Shown: piece after piece, positions 24,527-32,581 of the stretch | How positions within the stretch are numbered: the stretch's first letter is position 1 | Layout of the letters: every line of letters starts with the position of its first letter | NCBI RefSeq assembly: GCF_963676285.1 | Contig: NZ_OY781063.1 | Location: 558,001 to 622,000, forward strand | Direction: 5' to 3' | From: an uncultured Sphaerochaeta sp. | GTDB taxonomy: Bacteria; Spirochaetota; Spirochaetia; Sphaerochaetales; Sphaerochaetaceae | Length of the DNA: 64,000 nt | Made by a program: the position numbers and the translations under genes | Notes under the pieces: model-generated | Database searches by the model: none | The model's input: only the letters and a program-made list of their open reading frames with translations | Told to the model about the DNA's origin: nothing

Positions 24527-26932
24527 ATGAAATTCGATTTTCTTTCCTTTGTTGGCAAGCATAGCAAAATCACCTTGGCTCTCGTTCTCCTGGTGACCGT
24601 ATTCTTCGGCTATCATGCAGCCCATTTGCAGCTTGATGCTGATTACGTCACCTTGATGAATGAAAGTGAGACACCCTCCTTATATCAAGGAGGAGAAGGT
24701 CCCTATGTTCCTCCCGTACAAGGTTCTCTCGTTGAAGATACAACCATCCCTGAAACCATGCAGCTTGAGACTGACATGCTTGGAAATCATCTCATCGCTG
24801 ATATTTCCGCAAGTACTCCAGAGGAAGAACCACCATATACAACAACCTATCTCGTATTGGTGGAGAGTGAGAATCTGTTCGAGGCGGACACGCTTAACAT
24901 CATCAGCACCATAATGGAGCATTTGGATGCCACTGAGTACTTGGGTAACAAGTTTTCGGTGCTCGATTTCGTGACACTGGAAAAGAAAGGCACCAGACTC
25001 ATGAGTGTCCCCTTCTCATCCCAGGATGAGTGGGATGAGGCCGATGCCCAAATACTTAGACAACGATTAGAAAAAGATCCCATCGTAAAGAACTATCTGG
25101 TCAGCGAAGATCTGAGAGGAATGCTGTTTTCCTTTGATTCAATGGCACTTACCCCAGAACAGGAGAGGGAGCTGTCGGCTATGCTGGATCCTCTTCGAGA
25201 AAAAGGAATGGCAGTACATATCAATGGGGGAGCTGTTATCACCAACCTCTTGATCAAGTACCTCAGCAGGGACCTCAGCATTCTTCTCACGCTCTGCTTC
25301 ATCGCAATACTCATTGTGTATTACTTGAGTTTTAGGGCAAAGCGAAGTGTATTGCTCCCCTTCTCCATGTCCGTTATCGGTATCATCTGGACCTTTGGCA
25401 CCATGCGGCTGCTCGGGTATTCACTCACCATCGTCAATATCGTGACTCCTTGCATGGTACTTAACCTTGGTTCATCCTATGCCATTCACGTCATCGGAGA
25501 GTATTATACTGACTACGCGAAGGGAATGAATTCCATTGAATCCACCAAGAAAATACTCAGGACCATTTTTTTCGCCTGTCTGACGACGGTTATCGGATTC
25601 CTTAGCCTACTATTCTCCAAGACCCCCGCACTTAGGGAGTTTGGAATCGCTGTCGGCATCGGCGTAACCTACTGTGCAATCCTCGCTTCGACCTATCTTC
25701 CAGCTCAGCTCAGTTTGGTTGTCCCTCCCAAAAAGGCGCAGATTAGAACGTACAAGAAAGGATATCTTGCACAGCTCGTAGTGGTGATCGACAACCTCGT
25801 CAAGAAAAAATATGTACTATTTTTTCTTCTCTGGCTTGTGGTTATTGCCGGATATGGGCTGACAAAAGACCATATCTCTGTAAACACCAATTATATGTCC
25901 TACCTACCTAAAAAAGACACATTCGCCCAGAGCTCACGCCATTTTGCCCAGAAGATGGGAGGAGACACTCCCTATATCATCACCATCGAGGCACCGGAGA
26001 GTACAGAGCAATTCTTCCTCCAAAGCGAAAACCTATCCCAGGTATATGCTTTTGAACAGGCTATTCGTTCAAGGCTCCCTGATGTTAGGCAGATACTCTC
26101 ATTTGCAAGCTATGTAAGCTTTGCCAATGAGGTGTACAGTGGAGAAGAGGGTATCCCCTCCTCCAGAGGGTTACTGAACCTCATCAATCGCATGATCATC
26201 CTGATGAGCAACCAGAATGATGATAATTTGGGAGCTATACTCAATCCTGAAGGAAACAAACTTACCATCTTCCTGCAGAATTATGACTCTGTGGACAAGG
26301 ACCTCATGACCATTTCCAGTTCCACCCGTATTGAAGAGGGCGTAAAGCGTTTGCTTCCACTCCTTCCTGATGGCACTCAGGTTACCCTGGGAGGAGAACC
26401 ACATAAGGTGATTCACTTCTCCTCAACCTTGCTCTCTGATCAGAGCAAGAGCACCTATGCCAGCTACATACTGGTATTTCTTGTGGTTCTGGTGGCCTTC
26501 AAATCACTCTCCCTAGCTTTTTATGCACTAATTCCTATTCTCACAGGGGTTATGGCAAACTATGTCTTCATGTACTTCTTCAATATCCCGTTCGACATGA
26601 TCACGGTGAGTTTTGCAGCTGTGGCAGTTGGAGCGGGAATTGATGATGCTATCCACTTCCTTATACGATACAAGAATAAGCTTGCTGAAGGGAAACAGTC
26701 GATAGAAATTATGTTGTCTGAGACAATCAAGGAGACAGGGCGGCCTATCATCCTCACTACCCTGTCCATTGTTGCTGGAATGATGATGTTTCTGTTTGCC
26801 AGCTATACCCCGGTACGTTACTTCGGAAGCCTAATGAGTATTGCCCTGCTCAACTGCATGCTTGCCACCTTGGTGGTTATGCCTTCGGTCATTACGCTTA
26901 CCACTCGTATCAAGCGTCGTCTTACACACTGA
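24527..26932 (+). CDS. RND-superfamily exporter (MMPL/HAE3 type)
   Basis: The 801-residue protein shows the internal two-fold layout of RND pumps: one N-terminal helix, a large extracytoplasmic loop, a block of helices (about 245-410), then a second helix, loop and helix block (about 640-795). The helix-4 motif of the family occurs as GAGIDDAIHFLIRYKNKL. It lacks obvious partners (no membrane-fusion or outer-membrane channel gene nearby), as usual for HAE3/MMPL members that move lipids or hopanoids within the envelope. Its 3' end overlaps the convergent glycosyltransferase gene by 102 bp. Confidence 0.85.
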   Translation: MKFDFLSFVGKHSKITLALVLLVTVFFGYHAAHLQLDADYVTLMNESETPSLYQGGEGPYVPPVQGSLVEDTTIPETMQLETDMLGNHLIADISASTPEEEPPYTTTYLVLVESENLFEADTLNIISTIMEHLDATEYLGNKFSVLDFVTLEKKGTRLMSVPFSSQDEWDEADAQILRQRLEKDPIVKNYLVSEDLRGMLFSFDSMALTPEQERELSAMLDPLREKGMAVHINGGAVITNLLIKYLSRDLSILLTLCFIAILIVYYLSFRAKRSVLLPFSMSVIGIIWTFGTMRLLGYSLTIVNIVTPCMVLNLGSSYAIHVIGEYYTDYAKGMNSIESTKKILRTIFFACLTTVIGFLSLLFSKTPALREFGIAVGIGVTYCAILASTYLPAQLSLVVPPKKAQIRTYKKGYLAQLVVVIDNLVKKKYVLFFLLWLVVIAGYGLTKDHISVNTNYMSYLPKKDTFAQSSRHFAQKMGGDTPYIITIEAPESTEQFFLQSENLSQVYAFEQAIRSRLPDVRQILSFASYVSFANEVYSGEEGIPSSRGLLNLINRMIILMSNQNDDNLGAILNPEGNKLTIFLQNYDSVDKDLMTISSSTRIEEGVKRLLPLLPDGTQVTLGGEPHKVIHFSSTLLSDQSKSTYASYILVFLVVLVAFKSLSLAFYALIPILTGVMANYVFMYFFNIPFDMITVSFAAVAVGAGIDDAIHFLIRYKNKLAEGKQSIEIMLSETIKETGRPIILTTLSIVAGMMMFLFASYTPVRYFGSLMSIALLNCMLATLVVMPSVITLTTRIKRRLTH

Positions 26933-28051
26933 GATCAAGGAATCTGCCCAGCAGGTAAGTGAGAAACGCTCACTTGCCTGTTTTGCCCTCTCTCCCATCT
27001 CCTTTCTTTTCTGCTTGTCTGAAACCAGCAAAGCAAGAGCATGTACGAATGAATGACTTTCATCACAGATAAAACCACACCCTTCCTCCTCGACTGAAAA
27101 CCCCAAGCTATGATCTTCACGTAAAACTACCGGAAGCGAGCTTGCCATTGCTTCCACAAACCCAAGACCTTGGGACTCGCGGACAGAGGATGAGATGAAT
27201 ATGTCAGAGAGTCTGTAATAGAGAGGGACATGTTCAGAGGGAATTGCTCCGGCAAAGACCACGAGTCCTTCCAATCCTAAATCAGCAACCTGCTTCTTTA
27301 AACTCTCCTCCTTCGGTCCTCCACCCACCAGGAGTAACCTTGCAGAGGGTTCAAGAAAGGAGAGAAGAAAGAAATCATCAATACTTCTGTTCACTCGTTT
27401 CTCGCTGGATAGTCGACATACCGAGACGAGAGTGCAATGCTCCTCGGTGAAACCAAAACTGGCGCGCAAGGAAGCAATTTCCTCTTTTCCAACCGGACGT
27501 TGGAATCGCTCCAGATCGATACCACTGGGAAGGACGACGATAGGTTGGTTTACATGGTAACGCTCCAACATATGACTGTGAGAGAGGGATGGACTGATCA
27601 GAAGATCACAATAACGTACCCGTCTCTTTACGATGGTTGCCATCAGGGTATCCCAGAGCGTATGCCGAATACGGCGAGAAGCATCGTAGCGGGTAAAATC
27701 GGTATGGCAGGTGTGGATCAGTGGAATATCCAGTGTTTCTGCGATTCTTCTTGCCCAACCCATGGTAATGAATTCATTGTTGGAGTGTACAATATCGGGT
27801 TTCCAGGAGAGAATGTCATCAAGAAGCGGATCACGATAGGAAAGGGTCAACTGGGAATCCCTGAGAGGTTGTATCCTGCTGCCTTTCATGTAATAGACCC
27901 CTCCTGTATATGAGGAGACAGGAGATTTTCCTATGGTGAGCAAACGTACTTCATGACCAAGCTGTTTAAGCATGTTTTGTTCATTTACCACAACGGTCGT
28001 AACACCAGTAATATGCGGTAGATAAAAATCTGTAGTGACAAGAATTTTCAC
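26831..28051 (-). CDS. GT4-family glycosyltransferase (diacylglycerol glucosyltransferase-like)
   Basis: The 406-residue protein has the GT-B fold of family GT4: TTDFYLPHITGVTTVV at the N terminus, HTCHTDFTRYD, VLPSGIDLERF, and the donor-binding EAMASSLPVV segment with the EX7E glutamates. Such enzymes add glucose or mannose to diacylglycerol or phosphatidylinositol at the membrane. The start is GTG with AGGAG 8 nt upstream. The last 30 or so residues are hydrophilic, unlike the family, and are encoded within the antisense of the exporter gene, which suggests loss of an earlier stop codon. Confidence 0.85.
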   Translation of the reverse strand: MKILVTTDFYLPHITGVTTVVVNEQNMLKQLGHEVRLLTIGKSPVSSYTGGVYYMKGSRIQPLRDSQLTLSYRDPLLDDILSWKPDIVHSNNEFITMGWARRIAETLDIPLIHTCHTDFTRYDASRRIRHTLWDTLMATIVKRRVRYCDLLISPSLSHSHMLERYHVNQPIVVLPSGIDLERFQRPVGKEEIASLRASFGFTEEHCTLVSVCRLSSEKRVNRSIDDFFLLSFLEPSARLLLVGGGPKEESLKKQVADLGLEGLVVFAGAIPSEHVPLYYRLSDIFISSSVRESQGLGFVEAMASSLPVVLREDHSLGFSVEEEGCGFICDESHSFVHALALLVSDKQKRKEMGERAKQASERFSLTCWADSLISVCKTTLDTSGKRNDRRHNHQGGKHAVEQGNTH

Positions 28052-28134
28052 CCAGAACGCTCCTGAATCCCATGATATCGCGAACCTATCTTGGACGCAA
28101 GCAACGAGAAATATCGTAAAGACAGTTTCTCTAC

Positions 28135-28163
28135 TTGTCCCGGTCCGGTTTTTACCCTATTCT
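28135..28163 (+). promoter_or_regulatory. Promoter directly before the GT28-type glycosyltransferase start
   Basis: TTGTCC (28135-28140) and TATTCT (28158-28163) are 17 bp apart. The -10 box ends 6 nt before the ATG at 28170 and there is no ribosome site, which suggests a leaderless transcript. Confidence 0.45.
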
Positions 28164-28169
28164 TGACGC

Positions 28170-29315
28170 ATGCACATAGCATTTTTATATGTCGATGCAG
28201 GGAAAGGCCACATCACCCCTGCAAAAGCTTTGAGTGATGCCGCGCTCAGGCTGGGCCACACCACCGTTGTTGCTGATTTATTTGAAACAGTCAATGCACC
28301 TATTGTCAATTGGATGAGTAAATCCAACTGGAGACTGATGTTGCATTTTCCTCGTCTTGAGGCATTCATCGATCCCAAGCAGGACTCCTGGTTCAACGCA
28401 AGGCTATTCCGATTCTTAGGGACCCACAGCCATGCAACGAGAGACTTCAAAGCATGGTATGATGCAAATACCCCTGACTGTATTGTTGTTGCCCACTTTC
28501 TTGCTGGCTGTCTTATTCAACCAATCGTTGCAAAGCTAGGATTACCGGTACCAGTATTCGAATATGCTACGGATGTGGTATTCACCCCTAGAATAGGGAT
28601 CAACTCTGCATTGGACCGGTTTTATATCTGTACCCAGTTGGGGAAAGAACTTGCCATGGCCTTCGGTCAAGAGGAAAAAACGATTTCCATCTGTCCATTC
28701 CCCTTGAAAACACAGATGATGCACACGGTAATTCCCGAGAAACAGCAGGCAAGAAAAAACCTAGGTATGCTGGACCGTTTTACTGTCTTGCTCAATCTTG
28801 GTGGAGAAGGCATAGGCACAACCGATTTCCTTGAGGAGGTACAAAAAAGAAACCTCGATTGGCAAATCATCACCGTGGGAACACTCAGCAGTAGCACGAA
28901 ATTACAGTACAAGCGTTTCAGGGAAAAATATCCCTCCTTCCCTCTGTATACCCCTGGTTTTGTCGATAATATCCAGGACTATATCTGTGCCTGTGATGTA
29001 CAGGCAGGCAAGGCTGGAGCAAATGCATTGATGGAGTCCCTCTATCTCAAGCGCCCCTTCCTGATCTCCAGCTTGCTCTATGCAGCAAAACCCACAACCG
29101 AGTTCTTCGAACGGCATAAGGTTGGCTGGGTGGAGAACACGATTGAGAAGCAGGTTGATATCCTGCAAGCATACAGCGAGGACAGCCAAGCACAAGAGGC
29201 AATGAAGGAAGCTTTTGAAAAGCTGCCCACCACCTTTGATAGTGATGCGTTTGCACGCATGATCACAGAGGACGCAGAGAGATGCATAAAAGAGAAAGGT
29301 ACTGATACTCAGTAA
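28170..29315 (+). CDS. MurG/MGDG-synthase-like glycosyltransferase
   Basis: The 381-residue protein starts with the acceptor-site loop DAGKGHITPA typical of monogalactosyldiacylglycerol synthases and MurG relatives (families GT28), and has a donor-binding C-terminal half with LNLGGEGIG and the segment AGKAGANALMESLYLKRP. It should transfer a sugar to diacylglycerol on the inner membrane face. It is divergent from the GT4 gene, so the pair may build mono- and diglycosyl lipids. No Shine-Dalgarno sequence is present; no earlier in-frame start would keep the motif at the N terminus. Confidence 0.82.
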   Translation: MHIAFLYVDAGKGHITPAKALSDAALRLGHTTVVADLFETVNAPIVNWMSKSNWRLMLHFPRLEAFIDPKQDSWFNARLFRFLGTHSHATRDFKAWYDANTPDCIVVAHFLAGCLIQPIVAKLGLPVPVFEYATDVVFTPRIGINSALDRFYICTQLGKELAMAFGQEEKTISICPFPLKTQMMHTVIPEKQQARKNLGMLDRFTVLLNLGGEGIGTTDFLEEVQKRNLDWQIITVGTLSSSTKLQYKRFREKYPSFPLYTPGFVDNIQDYICACDVQAGKAGANALMESLYLKRPFLISSLLYAAKPTTEFFERHKVGWVENTIEKQVDILQAYSEDSQAQEAMKEAFEKLPTTFDSDAFARMITEDAERCIKEKGTDTQ

Positions 29316-29471
29316 GAAGGGTATCTATCACCCATCACTTGTCAGTATTGCAAACTCTTTACACTGATTTCCCTCATACGGTATAGTCCTACGTAACGGA
29401 GGCCTCGTGTAAAACCAAGGTTTGTACACGTGCTAAGTCATCCACCAAATCCAATCATATAGGAGCTCTCT

Positions 29472-30506
29472 ATGGCTGAAGGAATGATTTCTTCAGAGGG
29501 GAGGCAGGTGGGTGGTTATATCACCCGTGTTTTGAGCGGTATGGCTCAAGGCCTCTTTGCCTCACTCATCATTGGTCTTATCATCAAGCAAATTGGACAT
29601 TACAGTTCCATTCTCCTGCTCGAACACATCGGTATGGTTGCCCAGTACCTTACGGGTCCTGCAATCGGGATGGGAGTTGCAATCGCTATAGGGGCTAGTC
29701 CTCTCGGAGTACTGGGAAGCGCTGTAGCAGGTGCTGTAGGGGCTGGAACCTTCTCCTTTGCAAATGGGATAGCCCTGGCTCTTGGAGAGCCGGTAGGGGC
29801 TATGATAGCAGGTCTTGCAGCAGCGGAAAGCTCAAAAATGGTTGCAGGAAAAACTGGTGTCGATATTCTTATCGTTCCGCTCACCACCATCTTGGTCGGA
29901 TCATTGGTAGGATATTTCATTGCTCCTCCCATTGCAGCTTTGATGAAATACATTGGGGCATTCATCAACTCATTGACCACATTGTATCCACTGCCGATGG
30001 GTATCTTGGTATCTACCGTGGTAGGCATGGTACTCACGCTCCCGATCAGTAGTGCTGCGATCAGCATCAGCCTAGGGCTCGATGGGCTTGCGGCAGGAGC
30101 AGCAGTTGTTGGTTGTAGTTGTCAGATGATTGGCTTTGCAGTGAGCTCCTACAAGGAGAACAGACTCGGTGGGTTGCTGAGCCAAGGACTCGGAACGAGT
30201 ATGATCCAGATTCCAAATATCTGGAAGAATCCCCTGATTTGGATACCCCCTACCCTGACCTCTGCAATCCTGGGACCAGTGAGTACTGTGCTTTTCAAGA
30301 TGGAGAACAACAGCGCAGGGGCTGGCATGGGAACCAGTGGATTGGTCGGCCAGTTCAACGCTATCGCAGTAATGGGATTGGAGTCTTGGCCGGTGATTCT
30401 CTTGATGCACTTTCTACTCCCCGCCCTCATTACCCTCATATTCAGTACGTATATGAGAAAAAAGGGCTGGATCAAGGACGGAGATATGTTACTTACATTG
30501 CGGTAA
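29472..30506 (+). CDS. PTS EIIC-like membrane permease (PTS_EIIC_2 family)
   Basis: The 344-residue protein is almost entirely hydrophobic, with about nine to ten membrane segments rich in Gly and Ala, and repeated GPAIGMGVAIAIGASPLG-type stretches. The pattern fits the PTS_EIIC_2 (DUF-type) permeases, which resemble sugar EIIC proteins but occur without EIIA and EIIB partners, as here. A phosphotransferase role is therefore doubtful; it may be a facilitator or secondary transporter. AGGAG precedes the ATG, and a strong bidirectional terminator follows. Confidence 0.75.
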   Translation: MAEGMISSEGRQVGGYITRVLSGMAQGLFASLIIGLIIKQIGHYSSILLLEHIGMVAQYLTGPAIGMGVAIAIGASPLGVLGSAVAGAVGAGTFSFANGIALALGEPVGAMIAGLAAAESSKMVAGKTGVDILIVPLTTILVGSLVGYFIAPPIAALMKYIGAFINSLTTLYPLPMGILVSTVVGMVLTLPISSAAISISLGLDGLAAGAAVVGCSCQMIGFAVSSYKENRLGGLLSQGLGTSMIQIPNIWKNPLIWIPPTLTSAILGPVSTVLFKMENNSAGAGMGTSGLVGQFNAIAVMGLESWPVILLMHFLLPALITLIFSTYMRKKGWIKDGDMLLTLR

Positions 30507-30524
30507 CATCTCACTAGAGAAAAG

Positions 30525-30566
30525 AAAGCCCAACATGTTCCGTCACGGAGTGTTGGGCTTTTTTTT
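30525..30566. terminator. Bidirectional intrinsic terminator
   Basis: An 11-bp perfect stem (30525-30535 with 30551-30561) is followed by eight T residues on the plus strand and by a T-rich stretch on the minus strand. It separates the EIIC-like gene from the convergent outer-membrane protein gene. Confidence 0.9.
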
Positions 30567-30579
30567 CATTCTACTCAGA

Positions 30580-32391
30580 TTAGAAGTAGAGTTCGAAACT
30601 CACTGATAACTCCCATTCCACATCAAGGGGATCGATGGTTCCTTTCATTGCATCCATGACATCAAAAAGATTGAAGCCGAGGGAGACACGCATAGGATGG
30701 CTTGGGAAGCGGTCGAGAACACCCCACCCTTCCATTCCTGCCGTGGCAAGCAGGGAGTAGCCTTGCTCAGCGTCAGGATTTCCAAATATCCCGATATCAA
30801 GGAAGGGGTTTGCATAGGATTTGGCAAATCCGAAGTCAATGAACTCCACCATCAGGTTTAGATTGAGTACTCCTGCGTAGGGGATTGCCCCATCTTCGAA
30901 GGTAATTGCATCTGAACGTGAAAGATATCCCCTGAAATACTCTGAGACATTTTTCCCATCGGATGGGAGGAAAGTGTACTTTGTCGGATTCAAACCAGAA
31001 TAGAATCCATTGAACCGAATATGCGGATTAAACCGCCATACCACAAAGGGGAACCAGGTGATATTGCTCTCTACATACCAGTAACTCTTTGATGCAAACT
31101 CCTCACTCTGGTAATCACGGTAGACATGCTTGAAATTGAAGATAAACCCTTCACGGTATTTATCCTTGCTGGAGAGGTAATTGACCCGTCCTCCGTTGCT
31201 GATCGTATTGGTGTATTCCAGATACTGAGCCAAGGATTCTCTTCCATACAGATACTCAACTCCTGGAGTGAACGAGGTAGACCATCTCCAACCGAGGAAG
31301 GGGAGCTTGAAGTTCGTTCCGAGTGTTGTGGAGAGCGTTGCATCATTCAGATTCTCATCCGCTACTTTCTTGTTTGTAAGGAAGGTAATCTTGAAGGAAA
31401 GAGGTCTCGTGAAGAGTTTCAAGTCATGCTGAATAAGGTTGGTTTCTGTCTTGAGATTGGTGAGTTTAGCATTCCACTCAAGAAGGTTACTCAAGGTATA
31501 GCGTCCCTCATTCTGCTTGAAGGGACCATAGGTCCAGCTGAATCCATGGATATCAGGATTCATCTCTTCAAAGCCTGTGGAAGGATCATACTCCGCCCAT
31601 GTCTTGACACTTACCCTTGTACCAAACAGATTTAGCCCTGTCCAGTTGATATCGTAATTGAACTGCTGGGTGGTGGCGCTGGGATTGATGACCCCATCAA
31701 AAGAGAACGCAAGCTTTGTCTCCATGAGAGGAATACCAGTCCAGTTGATATCATATTCAATCTTTCCGTCCGGATTACTGGTTTTCTGCCGTTCATACAG
31801 GAAATTGAGACTCAGGTTCGTCTCACCGATGGCCACTCCTGTTACATCAAATTCCAGATGATCCTCGCGATTATCCCAACTTTCCAGTGTTCCATCATTC
31901 TGTGCGGTATAAGCAGTGAGGTTGAGTAAACCAAAAGTCCCAAACAGGTTCGTATCCTTCGCTTTTACCCCAAAAAGGAAACCAGTCTCATCGTTGTCAA
32001 ATTTCGGGTAAGGCAGTGCTAGAAAGGTGTTTGAATCTTCAATAAAAAAAGTGACTGTGTAGTAGGCAATTCCCTCGGAGAAGGAAGTGAAAGAGTATTC
32101 ATATTCAACGCTCAAGAAGAGCTGCTTATTAACCAGTGTCTGGCGTTTGGAATTCAGTGCCTTCAGGAACGCATCTTCTGTTTTCCAGACAGGGTCCCCA
32201 TCAGAGGGAATAATTGCACTACGTAAGGCAAACTGTGTAGTCTTTCCAGAAACCTCAAACTCATACGATTGTATTGCATAGCCAGTAATATCTTCAGATG
32301 TCAACAATGTATTGGATTCAGCGGCAAGGCCCCCGATAAAAAGCAATAAAAAAAGGCATACCAAGAGTGCCTGTTTCTTCAATATATTCAT
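30580..32391 (-). CDS. Putative outer-membrane beta-barrel protein
   Basis: The 603-residue protein has a signal peptide (about 1-23, cleavage after LAA) and then alternating hydrophobic strands through to a C-terminal phenylalanine (SVSFELYF), the BAM-recognition signature of outer-membrane barrels. A segment at about 128-155 (ALPYPKFDNDETGFLFGVKAKDTN in essence) recalls the start of Omp85/surface-antigen barrels, and residues 24-120 could be a POTRA-like domain. I do not recognise a named family. A promoter with TTGACA lies upstream and a bidirectional terminator downstream, so it is monocistronic. Confidence 0.65.
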   Translation of the reverse strand: MNILKKQALLVCLFLLLFIGGLAAESNTLLTSEDITGYAIQSYEFEVSGKTTQFALRSAIIPSDGDPVWKTEDAFLKALNSKRQTLVNKQLFLSVEYEYSFTSFSEGIAYYTVTFFIEDSNTFLALPYPKFDNDETGFLFGVKAKDTNLFGTFGLLNLTAYTAQNDGTLESWDNREDHLEFDVTGVAIGETNLSLNFLYERQKTSNPDGKIEYDINWTGIPLMETKLAFSFDGVINPSATTQQFNYDINWTGLNLFGTRVSVKTWAEYDPSTGFEEMNPDIHGFSWTYGPFKQNEGRYTLSNLLEWNAKLTNLKTETNLIQHDLKLFTRPLSFKITFLTNKKVADENLNDATLSTTLGTNFKLPFLGWRWSTSFTPGVEYLYGRESLAQYLEYTNTISNGGRVNYLSSKDKYREGFIFNFKHVYRDYQSEEFASKSYWYVESNITWFPFVVWRFNPHIRFNGFYSGLNPTKYTFLPSDGKNVSEYFRGYLSRSDAITFEDGAIPYAGVLNLNLMVEFIDFGFAKSYANPFLDIGIFGNPDAEQGYSLLATAGMEGWGVLDRFPSHPMRVSLGFNLFDVMDAMKGTIDPLDVEWELSVSFELYF

Positions 32392-32430
32392 ACCACCTCA
32401 ATTTCCCCGAGAAACTTATGCTTATTGACA

Positions 32431-32459
32431 AGATTAGTTGCTTTACTGGTCAGTGTCAA
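32431..32459 (-). promoter_or_regulatory. Promoter of the outer-membrane protein gene
   Basis: On the minus strand a perfect TTGACA (32459-32454) and TAATCT (32436-32431) lie 17 bp apart, about 40 bp before the ATG at 32391. Confidence 0.55.
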
Positions 32460-32537
32460 CACATAGTAAACAGAACTCCGACAAGGAGGTAACAGGAAAA
32501 AAGGCAGTATAGTAATAATCCTAGTAGATTGGTATCA

Positions 32538-32571
32538 AACCCGGGAATTTCTTAAGACAAATCCCCGGGTT
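32538..32571 (-). terminator. Hairpin after the Wzi-like gene
   Basis: A 13-bp stem with one wobble pair (32571-32559 with 32550-32538) and an 8-nt loop lies 10 bp after the stop of the Wzi-like gene. The T run is poor, so Rho-independent termination is likely but not certain. Confidence 0.65.
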
Positions 32572-32581
32572 GCAAAATTAG

